DNA of 64,000 nucleotides, taken from NCBI RefSeq assembly GCF_009363655.1, contig NZ_CP045393.1, forward strand, positions 1,488,001 through 1,552,000. Reading direction: 5' to 3'. Below the pieces are notes generated by a model that made no database searches, had not been told where the DNA came from, and saw only the letters and a program-made list of their open reading frames with translations. The translations under genes and the position numbers were made by a program. Positions 19,166 through 26,763 of this stretch are shown here, piece by piece. Every line of letters starts with the position of its first letter. Position 1 is the stretch's first letter. This stretch comes from Roseovarius sp. THAF27. GTDB taxonomy: Bacteria > Pseudomonadota > Alphaproteobacteria > Rhodobacterales > Rhodobacteraceae.

Positions 19166-20428
19166 TTATTGAAAGACAGCGGACGGATCATCGAGGCTGT
19201 CGGAGCCTTCGATCTCGATTCCGCCAAGCTCGAGCGCGCTGACCACGCGCTCGATTGACCGGGTCTGTTCGATCAGACCTTCGACGCCGCCCATGATGAG
19301 TGCCTCGCCGCCCGCGTTGCCGCGTGCCAGCATTTCGTCATAGGCAAACCCTGCCTCGGCCGCGGACTTGATCCGGCCAAGGGCAAGGACGGCGTCGGAG
19401 AGGCGGGTGCGCATTTCGCGGTCAAGCTCGGGATGATCCTGCGCCACGAGGTCCGACAGGGAAGGACCGGAGACCAGCGTGCCATCGGTGCGCACGTATT
19501 CGCCCAGATAGACGTTGCGGATGCCGACGCCGTCGTAGAAATGGTCATTGTGGGTGTTGTCCGAGAAGCACGAATGCTCTTCTTCGGGATCGTTCAGCAT
19601 CAGGCCCAGGCGCATACGTTCGCCCGCGGTCTCGCCATAGCTGAGGCTGCCCATGCCGGTCAGGATCGCCGAAAGCCCTGCCATGGGATCTTGCGTCAGG
19701 TTTTCGCGGGCGGCGCCGCCATCGACCCATTGAGACACCATCCATTCAAGGTCCGACACCAGAAGTTCGGTCGCGGCCGTGAGATAGTCGGCCCGACGGT
19801 CGCAATTTCCGCCGGTGCAGTCATCGCCCTGGGCATAGTCGGTCCACGGACGGTTGCCGGCGCCGTCGTCATGGCCGTTCAGATCCTGGCCCCAGAGTAG
19901 GAACTCGATGGCGTGATATCCGGTCGCCACGTTGGCTTCGATGCCGTCGGCCTCGTGCAACTGGTCTTGCAGCAGGGCGGGCGTGATGTCCGATGCGTCG
20001 ATCTCCTGGCCCGACAGGGTGAAGGTCGGGTTGGCGATGACATTGAGCGCGGCCAACTGGTTGGCATCGGTCGGTCCGCCATAGGCACCGTCGACATAGT
20101 CGATCAGTCCCTCGTCCAGCGGCCAGGCGTTCACTTTGCCTTCCCAGTCGTCGACGATGGGATTGCCGAACCGGAAGACCTCTGTCTGTTGGTAGGGCAC
20201 GCGCGCCTCGAGCCATGCCTGGCGGGCGGCGTGCATCGTTTCGGCGGACGGGGCTTCGATCAGTGCGTCCACGGCCGCTTCAAGCGCCTCTGCCGTGGTC
20301 AGGCTGTCCGAGTAGTTGGCATGTGCGATATCGGCGTAGGTTTCGAGCACCTCGGGTGCGCTTTGAGCCTGGGCAGTGCCGGCACAACCCAGTGTGATCG
20401 CGCTTGCGGCGAGAAGTAAACGTGGCAT
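19166..20428 (-). CDS. Imelysin/IrpA-like iron-regulated periplasmic protein
   Basis: Second imelysin-family protein, 420 residues, with a signal peptide ending at AQA-QSAP. The characteristic GxHxxE motif is present as GYHAIEFLLWGQD, and ARVPYQQTEVFRFGNPIVDDW is typical of IrpA relatives. These proteins bind iron in the periplasm and are usually iron-repressed. A good ribosome binding site (GAGGGA) precedes the ATG. A weak iron-box-like sequence lies about 80 bp upstream. Confidence 0.86.
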   Translation of the reverse strand: MPRLLLAASAITLGCAGTAQAQSAPEVLETYADIAHANYSDSLTTAEALEAAVDALIEAPSAETMHAARQAWLEARVPYQQTEVFRFGNPIVDDWEGKVNAWPLDEGLIDYVDGAYGGPTDANQLAALNVIANPTFTLSGQEIDASDITPALLQDQLHEADGIEANVATGYHAIEFLLWGQDLNGHDDGAGNRPWTDYAQGDDCTGGNCDRRADYLTAATELLVSDLEWMVSQWVDGGAARENLTQDPMAGLSAILTGMGSLSYGETAGERMRLGLMLNDPEEEHSCFSDNTHNDHFYDGVGIRNVYLGEYVRTDGTLVSGPSLSDLVAQDHPELDREMRTRLSDAVLALGRIKSAAEAGFAYDEMLARGNAGGEALIMGGVEGLIEQTRSIERVVSALELGGIEIEGSDSLDDPSAVFQ

Positions 20429-20498
20429 TGGAGTCCCTCAATTCGGTCAGATGAGCGATCGCGGCGTTGAGCCGTAAGAATCGGTTGATGCCGGGACT

Positions 20499-20553
20499 CT
20501 TACAAAAATAGTCGGATACCTCAATTCCTGATTTAAAAACTCGGAAATTGAGG
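20499..20553 (-). promoter_or_regulatory. irpA upstream region: weak iron-box-like half site and inverted repeat
   Basis: On the minus strand 20499-20515 reads CCGACTATTTTTGTAAG, sharing the CCGACTA half with the stronger dyads near hemP and the TonB receptor. Just upstream, 20519-20526 and 20546-20553 form an inverted repeat (CCTCAATT/AATTGAGG) with a 19-base spacer. Both are candidate control elements of the irpA-like gene. Confidence 0.4.
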
Positions 20554-20646
20554 GGCTGCTCGGACATGTGCCCGGACCATCGGATCGAAACGCCAAGACA
20601 GACTGTATTGCGTGCAAACTGAGGTCTTGTGTCGACCCTGAAAGAC

Positions 20647-20672
20647 TTGGATGGCGCAAGCCCGCCATCCAA
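20647..20672 (-). terminator. Likely dps terminator hairpin
   Basis: A 10-bp perfect stem (TTGGATGGCG/CGCCATCCAA) with a 6-base loop lies 45 bp beyond the dps stop codon. The following minus-strand bases are only moderately T-rich (GTCTTTC), so termination strength is uncertain. Confidence 0.55.
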
Positions 20673-20717
20673 AATGGTGTCTGGGGTCAGATCGCCCGGA
20701 TCATCGGGTATCGACGC

Positions 20718-21188
20718 TTACTTGAGGTGCGCGCGAAGCATCCAGGCGAATTTCTCGTGCGTCTGCCCGCGTGCGATGCACAGGTCCTCGGTCAGCGTGT
20801 CGCCATGCTTGGCGGCAAGTTCGCCGGCGCCGGCTACGGTTTCGGCCAGGGTTTCCTGCGCTTCCTTCAAAAGGCGGATCATTTCTTCGGCGGTGGGGAC
20901 CCCCTCGGCCTCGGGCACTTTCGAGCGCTTCAGCATGCCGGCCAGCATCCCCTCGGCGTGCCCGTCCAACGCCTTGATGCGTTCGGCCAGGTCGTCCTGG
21001 GCGACGAAGTGATCTTCGTACATTGTCTGGAACAACTGGTGCAGAGGGCCAAAGGCCATGCCGGTCACGTTCCAGTGGAAATTCTGCGCCAGCATCGTCG
21101 CGACGGCGGTTTCCGCGACGCACTGGTTGAGTGCCTCGGCGATCTGGGCGTTGGCGTCGGTCGAAAGGGATTGGGCCGTCTGGGTCAT
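20718..21188 (-). CDS. dps: Dps ferritin-like DNA-protection protein
   Basis: Dodecameric ferritin-like protein that oxidises ferrous iron with peroxide and stores it, protecting DNA. The 156-residue length is normal. The intersubunit ferroxidase ligands are seen in QNFHWNVTG and the following FQTMYEDHFVAQDDLAERI (His, Asp, Glu). A perfect Irr box lies about 100 bp upstream, linking it to heme and iron status. Its neighbours are iron genes. Confidence 0.93.
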   Translation of the reverse strand: MTQTAQSLSTDANAQIAEALNQCVAETAVATMLAQNFHWNVTGMAFGPLHQLFQTMYEDHFVAQDDLAERIKALDGHAEGMLAGMLKRSKVPEAEGVPTAEEMIRLLKEAQETLAETVAGAGELAAKHGDTLTEDLCIARGQTHEKFAWMLRAHLK

Positions 21189-21284
21189 TCGTGCCTCCTG
21201 ATTTGGTGTCCGGGAAAGGTGCTGGCTGGCAAATGGCTGGCTTGCACAACCTAGTTAGGTCTCAATGACCCGATCGGCAAGCCA

Positions 21285-21303
21285 ATTTAGAATCTTTCTA
21301 AAT
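21285..21303 (-). promoter_or_regulatory. Irr box (iron control element) upstream of dps
   Basis: ATTTAGAA-TCT-TTCTAAAT is a perfect dyad and matches the TTTAGAAnnnTTCTAAA-type motif known for Irr, the heme-responsive Fur-family regulator of alphaproteobacteria. It begins about 97 bp upstream of the dps ATG and overlaps the last codons of the upstream gene. Control of dps by Irr is inferred. Confidence 0.8.
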
Positions 21304-21723
21304 CCGAGCGAAATTGTCAGCGACAGTCCCCAGAAGAAAGACGAGGTTGCGGTGGGCGTGCTTGGGGACGCGAGAATGCAGCAGGAACGTCGTGCTTGCC
21401 TGGTCGTTCGACTTGATACTGCGGGCCAGCGACATCAGCCAGTCCTCGTCGAAGGAGGTTTCACATTCGCCGTCGCGAAAGAGGATCGGGCGCCGGCCCA
21501 GAGCCTGGGACAAGCAGCGCACGAGGATCTCCGAGGCCGCGTATCTGGCCACATGCCCATTGACAGACAGCGTGGCGCAGGCCCCGAAAAGATCGACGTA
21601 GCTCTTGCAGCGCGCATCGCGAGCGACGTGCCGCAGGTGGTCGATCAGCGGGCCTGGCCCGGCCAGCGCTTGGGTTTCAAAGCCGCTTTCGGATCCGTGG
21701 CGGCATTGCAGGGCAGATGTCAT
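21298..21723 (-). CDS. Hypothetical protein in the iron cluster
   Basis: A 141-residue protein that I do not recognise. It has no signal peptide or membrane segment. It contains five cysteines (in QCRHG, ARCKSY, GACATL, VRCLSQ and GECETS), scattered rather than in CxxC pairs, and an amphipathic first half. It lies between dps and a DUF1289 gene on the same strand. Codon use is like its neighbours, and reading-frame quality supports a real gene. Confidence 0.55.
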   Translation of the reverse strand: MTSALQCRHGSESGFETQALAGPGPLIDHLRHVARDARCKSYVDLFGACATLSVNGHVARYAASEILVRCLSQALGRRPILFRDGECETSFDEDWLMSLARSIKSNDQASTTFLLHSRVPKHAHRNLVFLLGTVADNFARI

Positions 21724-21789
21724 TCAAGAGCCTCTTGGTTTGTCTCTCGGGTTCGAATTGCTATCGGCGCAGGTGTGACCTGCGCCGCA

Positions 21790-22050
21790 TCAGGCCGCTT
21801 TTCCGCCGTCGAGAACGGTCAGGGACACTTTCTTTTTCTTGCACTTCTTCGCGTAGGCCTGATCCCAGTGTTTGTAGCGGCCCATGACGGTCTGCTGCGC
21901 GACGACCAGTTCCACGAAAGCCTCGCGCTGCTTGTCCTTCTTCAGTTGCTTGAAGGCGGATTTCTGCGCCTTGGTCATCGAGCAGCCGATGCAATGGCCG
22001 TCACGCTTGAACTTGCAGACGTCGATACAGGGACTTGGGACTTTTGACAT
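21790..22050 (-). CDS. DUF1289 family small cysteine-rich protein
   Basis: An 86-residue protein beginning with the DUF1289 signature: PSPCIDVCKFKRDGHCIGCS has four Cys that could bind a metal or Fe-S cluster. The rest is Lys-rich (KKCKKKKVS) and helical. The function of the family is unknown. It sits between hemP and an unknown gene in the iron cluster; a second DUF1289 gene is at 39282-39518. Confidence 0.85.
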   Translation of the reverse strand: MSKVPSPCIDVCKFKRDGHCIGCSMTKAQKSAFKQLKKDKQREAFVELVVAQQTVMGRYKHWDQAYAKKCKKKKVSLTVLDGGKAA

Positions 22051-22117
22051 TGGGCCTCGCTGGAAGATGGTTTAAGCACTGTCTGGCATGGGGTTCAGGT
22101 GGTCGGGGCGGCGGGTC

Positions 22118-22291
22118 TCACTTCGTCAGGATCAGATTGCCCGCGCGGGTGATGCGCAAGGTGTAGGTCTGGCCGTCGAGGACGATATTGGCCTTTACCC
22201 CGTTCACGATCAGGTCGCGGGCGTCGTAGACGGCGCCTTCGTCGTGGTCCACGATCTGACGCGGCTCGGGGACGGTGCTGGTCCGACTCAT
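22118..22291 (-). CDS. hemP: Hemin uptake protein HemP
   Basis: A 57-residue protein matching the HemP family: YDARDLIVNGVKANIVLDG, then QTYTLRITRAGNLILTK at the C-terminus. HemP/HmuP proteins accompany heme-uptake operons and in some alpha- and betaproteobacteria activate the heme receptor gene. A GAGG ribosome binding site precedes the ATG. It lies downstream of the hmu/chaN group on the same strand behind its own iron-box-like sites. Confidence 0.88.
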   Translation of the reverse strand: MSRTSTVPEPRQIVDHDEGAVYDARDLIVNGVKANIVLDGQTYTLRITRAGNLILTK

Positions 22292-22460
22292 CACGGCCTC
22301 ACCGCGTGGCTTGACGCTGTGCGACGGCCAAGCTGTTCTGCGGCCCGGGCCGTGGCGTGAACGTCAAGGTCGGGGAGCATCATTCATGTTTCCTTCCAAT
22401 GACATGCGGGCTGCCATTCGCGGTGGCCGGACCACGGGTGACGATCGCTGCGCGAAATTT

Positions 22461-22519
22461 CCCGACTATTCGACTCGGGTTTGTGTCATGCGTACAATAT
22501 TCCGATTGTTTCAGTCAAG
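22461..22519 (-). promoter_or_regulatory. Two iron-box-like dyads upstream of hemP
   Basis: On the minus strand 22502-22519 reads CTTGACTGAAACAATCGG, nearly the same as the site before the TonB receptor. On the plus strand 22461-22479 reads CCCGACTATTCGACTCGGG, a second dyad sharing CCGACTATT with the irpA site. These resemble the Iron-Rhodo-box described for Rhodobacterales iron genes (recalled). The rest of the 22292-22555 gap shows no gene. Confidence 0.6.
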
Positions 22520-22555
22520 AAATCTCGGGCTGCGCCGCGGGCTTGCCTGGGACAT

Positions 22556-22924
22556 TCAGCGACCGGCGGCCTGATCCAGAAAGCGCAGGCGGTTGCCGAA
22601 GGGGTCGATCACCTCCATCTGGAGGCCCCAGGGCAAAAGCTGGGGTTTGGGCCGCATGTTGGGGTAGGGCGGCAGGGTGGCGTGCCAGTCGCGCAGGTTG
22701 TCGACATGAACCATCACGGTCGAGCCGGGCGTGGCATCGCCGTGATGTTCGCTGAGATGAAGGTGGAAATCCCCCAGGCGCAGGAAGGCATAGAGCGGCG
22801 CGTCGGGGAAGATGCGCACCTCGCCGGTCCATTCGAATCCCAGCCAGTCCACGTAGAACGACCGCGCCTTGCCTTCGTCGAAGCTGCGGAAGACCGGCGC
22901 GGTGCGGGTGACGCGGGGTGTCAT
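22556..22924 (-). CDS. VOC-superfamily (glyoxalase/bleomycin-resistance-like) protein
   Basis: A 122-residue protein with the vicinal-oxygen-chelate pattern: an early VFRSFDEGKARSFYVDWLGFEW and a closing PWGLQMEVIDPFGNRLRFLD. Metal-ligand-like His and Glu are present (FHLHLSEH and MEVIDP). The substrate is unknown. It overlaps the preceding IsdG-like gene by ATGA and is last of the heme operon, so a link to heme breakdown is possible. Confidence 0.78.
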   Translation of the reverse strand: MTPRVTRTAPVFRSFDEGKARSFYVDWLGFEWTGEVRIFPDAPLYAFLRLGDFHLHLSEHHGDATPGSTVMVHVDNLRDWHATLPPYPNMRPKPQLLPWGLQMEVIDPFGNRLRFLDQAAGR

Positions 22925-23259
22925 GCGGGTGCGTCGGCGTCGATCTTCTGGATCGCGCTGAAGCCCTCGAATTTCGGTGTACCCTCATGCAGCTTGCGGC
23001 TTTCGCCGGCGCGCGCGTGGGAGGCACGGAATTCGGCGCTGGTGGTCCAGGCGCGGAAATGCTCTTCGCTTTCCCAGACGGTGTGCGACGCATAGAGGAC
23101 GCGGCCCTCCTCCTGCGGCCCCCTGAGCATGTGAAACGACACGAAGCCGGCCATGTCCTTCAGCCTGCTTTCGCGGGTCAGCCAAAGCTCTTCGAACGCG
23201 GCGGCGTTTTCCTCGGGGACGGTGAAACGGTTCATGGCAAGGTACATCGAAAGCCTCAT
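22921..23259 (-). CDS. IsdG-like antibiotic-biosynthesis-monooxygenase-fold protein
   Basis: A 112-residue ABM-fold protein from the ATG at 23259, which overlaps the chaN stop. It carries the residues that form the Asn-Trp-His triad of IsdG/HmuD-type heme oxygenases: Asn in LAMNRFTV, Trp in ESEEHFRAWTTS, and His in FRASHAR. Its position inside a heme-uptake operon supports heme degradation, releasing iron in the cytoplasm. Activity is inferred from these residues and the context. Confidence 0.75.
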   Translation of the reverse strand: MRLSMYLAMNRFTVPEENAAAFEELWLTRESRLKDMAGFVSFHMLRGPQEEGRVLYASHTVWESEEHFRAWTTSAEFRASHARAGESRKLHEGTPKFEGFSAIQKIDADAPA

Positions 23260-24005
23260 TGATTGTTCAGTGTCGCGCAAGGATCGTCCCGGTCGGCTGG
23301 CGGAACGATCCGGGTCTCGTCAAACGGTATATCGGTTTGCGACTCGACGAAACCGATGGCGTGGGTTGTGACCTGAGGCGCGGCGCGCGCGATCATCGCG
23401 GGAATGCCCCAGTCGGTTCTTGCGTGACCGTTGCCGGCGATCACGGCGACAGGGGGACCATATGCCTCCAGCGCCTCAAGCGCGGCGCGGGCGAAGACTG
23501 CGTCGCGGTAGCGTTGCACGGCGACCATGCCACCCATCATGTCCAGCGGCATGGCCTCGCAATGGGCCGCGAACTGCATCGCTTCGCGCGTCGCCTGTTC
23601 CTCTTGCGCCAACGGGGCGTCCAGACCGTAAAGCGTGGCGTCAGGGCCGAACACGGTGGCGGCGCCGTCGCTATAGACGGTCTTGACGCTGTCACGCGGC
23701 GCTGCCGCCCCGATGATCCGGGCCTCGTCCAATGGATCGAAGAGCGGCGCGTAGATCGGATAGTCGGGCCATCCGCTGGCCTCCCAGGCGGCCTCGATCC
23801 GGGTCCGGTCCGCGTCGGCCTTGTCTGCCTCTTCGGCGGTCAGCATCTCGAACACGACGGCGGTCGGTTGCAGCTCTTCCAGCACCGCGGCCTGGCCGAG
23901 ATGCGCGTCCGGGTTGTCGTGGACTTCGCCGAGGATGACTATATCGGCGGCCGGCTGGGACAGCGCGGGTGCCGCGAAACACAGAAGAAGCGTGGCGAGG
24001 CGCAT
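23256..24005 (-). CDS. ChaN family heme-binding/iron-regulated protein
   Basis: A 249-residue protein with a signal peptide (MRLATLLLCFAAPALSQP). The ChaN/PhuW family signature is present: DIVILGEVHDNPDAHLGQA, then VVFEML and the late VIAGNGHARTDWGIP. ChaN proteins bind heme face to face as dimers and are iron-regulated. No lipobox Cys follows the signal, so it is probably soluble periplasmic. It lies 11 bp after hmuV. Confidence 0.85.
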   Translation of the reverse strand: MRLATLLLCFAAPALSQPAADIVILGEVHDNPDAHLGQAAVLEELQPTAVVFEMLTAEEADKADADRTRIEAAWEASGWPDYPIYAPLFDPLDEARIIGAAAPRDSVKTVYSDGAATVFGPDATLYGLDAPLAQEEQATREAMQFAAHCEAMPLDMMGGMVAVQRYRDAVFARAALEALEAYGPPVAVIAGNGHARTDWGIPAMIARAAPQVTTHAIGFVESQTDIPFDETRIVPPADRDDPCATLNNQ

Positions 24006-24016
24006 GGACGATCCTT

Positions 24017-24799
24017 TCAGGCAGAGGCCGCGTGCGGCAGAATATAGGGCACTCCCGACGGGGGAGGAGCGGAAACCCTCAAGCTGCAGCCATAGGCCTG
24101 CGACAGGATGCTGTCGGTCAAGACCCCGGCAGGCGTGCCGAAGGCCAGCCGCCGCCCCTCGGAAAGCACGGCAACCCGGTGGGCGTAGAGCGCGGTGAGG
24201 TTCAGATCGTGCATGACCGCGATGACGCCACCGCCCGCCCTGGCAAAATCCCGGGCGATTTCCATGACCTGCAACTGGTGCGCGATATCAAGGCTGCTGA
24301 CAGGTTCGTCCAGCAAGAGCCAGCGCGGCTGGCCGTTCTCGACCGGGGTCCAGACCTGGGCCAGTACGCGGGCCAGCATCACGCGCTGCGCTTCGCCGCC
24401 CGAGAGTTCCTGGAACGTCCGGTCGGCATAGTCCGCCAGACCGACGCGCGTCAGCGCCGCCAGGGCGACCTCGGCGTGTTGTCCGGCGGTGCCGGCCTGC
24501 TGCCCGAGGCGTACCACCTCGATCACGGTGAAGGGAAAGGCAAGCCGTGACGCTTGCGGAAGCACGGCACGCTGCGCGGCCAATTCCCACGGTTTCATCC
24601 CCGCGATGTCCCGACCGTTGAGGCTGACCGTGCCGCGATAGGCGGACGCGGCCGTCATCGCACCGAGCAACGTTGATTTGCCCGAGCCGTTGGGCCCGAC
24701 GATCGCCGTGACCTCGCCCGGAGCGGCGTCGAGGGTGACACCGCGCACCGCGCGGCGGCGTCCGTAAGAGACATGAATGTCCGTTGCGACGAGACTCAC
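24017..24799 (-). CDS. hmuV: Heme ABC transporter ATP-binding protein HmuV
   Basis: ATPase of the hemin importer, 260 residues from the GTG at 24799. Walker A GPNGSGKST, signature LSGGEAQR, Walker B WLLLDEP and the switch His in MHDLNL are present. The short insertion around VWTPVENGQPRW is typical of HmuV. The start overlaps the hmuU stop (GTGA), favoured over an in-frame ATG 36 bases upstream. Confidence 0.92.
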   Translation of the reverse strand: MSLVATDIHVSYGRRRAVRGVTLDAAPGEVTAIVGPNGSGKSTLLGAMTAASAYRGTVSLNGRDIAGMKPWELAAQRAVLPQASRLAFPFTVIEVVRLGQQAGTAGQHAEVALAALTRVGLADYADRTFQELSGGEAQRVMLARVLAQVWTPVENGQPRWLLLDEPVSSLDIAHQLQVMEIARDFARAGGGVIAVMHDLNLTALYAHRVAVLSEGRRLAFGTPAGVLTDSILSQAYGCSLRVSAPPPSGVPYILPHAASA

Positions 24800-25863
24800 A
24801 GGTCCACGAGCCCCCGTCGCTTGAGAAGGATCCACAGGAATACGGGCGCGCCAAGGACGGCGGTGACGATGCCGATGGGCAATTCCGCGGGAGCGATGAC
24901 GACCCGCGCGATTACGTCGGCAAAGACCAGCAGGATCGCGCCGAGCAGCGCCGCGTTCAGAAGCAGCGCGCGGTGATCCGGTCCCGACGCCAAGCGTAGC
25001 AGGTGCGGCACGACGATGCCTACAAAGCCGATCCCGCCCGATACCGATACGGCGGCCCCTGTCGCTGCGGCGACCGCGAGGATGGCCAGGAATTTCACGC
25101 GCTGCACCTGTATGCCGATATGCGCGGCTGTGGCCTCACCCAGGGCCAGGCCGTTGAGACCACGGGCGAGAGTCAGGGACGCGCCTGTCGCAAGAAGGAT
25201 CATGGGACCTGCTGCCAGCACCTTGGCCCAGTTGGCCCCGGCAAGCGATCCGAGCCCCCAGAACGTGAGGTCGCGCAGTTGCTGGTCATCGGCCATGTAG
25301 ACAAGCACCCCCGAAAGCGCGGCGGCCAGGGCCCCGAGCGCGATGCCGGCCAGCAGCATCGTGGCGACGGAGGTGTGTCCGCGACGCGTGGCGACACGGT
25401 AAAGCAGAAGGGTCGATCCCCAACCGCCGAGAAAGGCTGCGAGTGGCACCGCGTGAGCGCCGACCGCGCCTGCCAGCCAGGCCGGTGCCTGCGCGCCCAG
25501 CACGATCGCCAGGATCGCGCCCAGCCCGGCCCCGGCGCTGACACCCACGATGCCCGGATCCGCCAGGGGATTGCGAAACAGCCCCTGCATGACCGCCCCC
25601 GAGACGGCAAGCGCCGCGCCGACCAGCACGCCCATGACAAGGCGCGGCAAACGGATGTCCCACAGGACCACGCGTTCCATCTGGCTGAGGGGCTGGCCTT
25701 GGAGTATCCGGGCCGAGACATCGGACAGGCGCACATCCGTGGCGCCGACCTGAAGGCCGGCAAGACAGGCAAGCAGCAGCATCCCCAACAGAAGCCAATG
25801 CAGCCTGTAAGCGCGTGCCACCCGGTCGCGCGGACGGCTATGCACATCGGTGATCGCCGCCAT
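24796..25863 (-). CDS. hmuU: Heme ABC transporter permease HmuU (FecCD family)
   Basis: Inner-membrane permease of the hemin importer, 355 residues with about ten hydrophobic helices. The FecCD hallmarks RLPRLVMGVLVGAALAVSG and GLFRNPLADPGIVGVSAGA are clear, as is GGIGFVGIVVPHLLRL near the C-terminus. It lies between hmuT (3-bp gap) and hmuV (overlap). Confidence 0.93.
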   Translation of the reverse strand: MAAITDVHSRPRDRVARAYRLHWLLLGMLLLACLAGLQVGATDVRLSDVSARILQGQPLSQMERVVLWDIRLPRLVMGVLVGAALAVSGAVMQGLFRNPLADPGIVGVSAGAGLGAILAIVLGAQAPAWLAGAVGAHAVPLAAFLGGWGSTLLLYRVATRRGHTSVATMLLAGIALGALAAALSGVLVYMADDQQLRDLTFWGLGSLAGANWAKVLAAGPMILLATGASLTLARGLNGLALGEATAAHIGIQVQRVKFLAILAVAAATGAAVSVSGGIGFVGIVVPHLLRLASGPDHRALLLNAALLGAILLVFADVIARVVIAPAELPIGIVTAVLGAPVFLWILLKRRGLVDL

Positions 25864-25866
25864 CGC

Positions 25867-26763
25867 CTAGATGCCCTGTTCGTAAAGCGCGGCGTTCAGG
25901 TGGCGGATACCTTCCGCGGTGCGAGGGCCGAACCCAAGCATCAAAAGCCCGTCCATCCGCACGACCGCGCGCTCTCGGGCCGCCGGGGTCAGGCGGATCG
26001 CGGGCATGTCGAAGAGCGCGTCATCGGTGATGGCATGGTCGCCGGTCCGGTTCATCATCACGATCACGTCCGGTGCGGCCTGGCCCACGGCCTCGTCCGT
26101 GATCTGCTTGTAGCCTTCGAACGCGGAGATCGCGTTCAGCCCGCCCGCCATGCGGATGATGGCGTCCGCCGCGGTGCCGGTGCCGGACGCGTTGATCTTG
26201 CCGCCTTGGGTGGACAGGACGAAGAGGACGCGCTTCTTGTCCCCCTCGGGACGCGCGGCATCCAATATTGCAGCCTGCATCTCGGCCTTGACCTTGGCGG
26301 CCAGGGCGCCCGCCCGGTCCGGTACGTCGAGCGCATCGCCCACTACCGAGATCTTGCGCAGGATGCCTTCGGTGGTCAGCGCGTCGGGAACCTCGACGAA
26401 TGTCACGTCTGCCGCGCGGATCACGTCAAGGGCCTCTGGCGGCCCGGCCCCTTCCTCGGACAGGATGAGCGACGGACCGACCGACAGGATGCCCTCGGGC
26501 GACAACGCCCGCATATAGCCCACGTCAGGTAGGCTTTCGACGGACGGCGGATAGGTCGACGTCGTATCGCGCGCCTTCAGCCTGTGTTCCTGTCCAAGCG
26601 CCGCGACGATTTCGGTGACGGAGCCGCCAATGGACAGGACCGTGGCATGCGGGTTTTCAGAGGTCTTTGCCTGCTGTCCGCTGACAGAGAAGGCCGCGAC
26701 GGCACCCACCATCGAGATGCCGATCGCGAGGAATGCCGCCCTTGCACCCGATTTGCAGGTCAT
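25867..26763 (-). CDS. hmuT: Periplasmic hemin-binding protein HmuT
   Basis: Class III substrate-binding protein that carries heme to HmuUV, 298 residues. The N-terminus is hydrophobic (AAFLAIGISMVGAVAAFSVS). The family motif DTTSTYPPSVESLPDVGYMR contains the Tyr used as heme ligand in characterised HmuT/ShuT proteins. The ATG at 26763 overlaps the hmuS stop; the longer upstream frame is antisense junk. Confidence 0.91.
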   Translation of the reverse strand: MTCKSGARAAFLAIGISMVGAVAAFSVSGQQAKTSENPHATVLSIGGSVTEIVAALGQEHRLKARDTTSTYPPSVESLPDVGYMRALSPEGILSVGPSLILSEEGAGPPEALDVIRAADVTFVEVPDALTTEGILRKISVVGDALDVPDRAGALAAKVKAEMQAAILDAARPEGDKKRVLFVLSTQGGKINASGTGTAADAIIRMAGGLNAISAFEGYKQITDEAVGQAAPDVIVMMNRTGDHAITDDALFDMPAIRLTPAARERAVVRMDGLLMLGFGPRTAEGIRHLNAALYEQGI

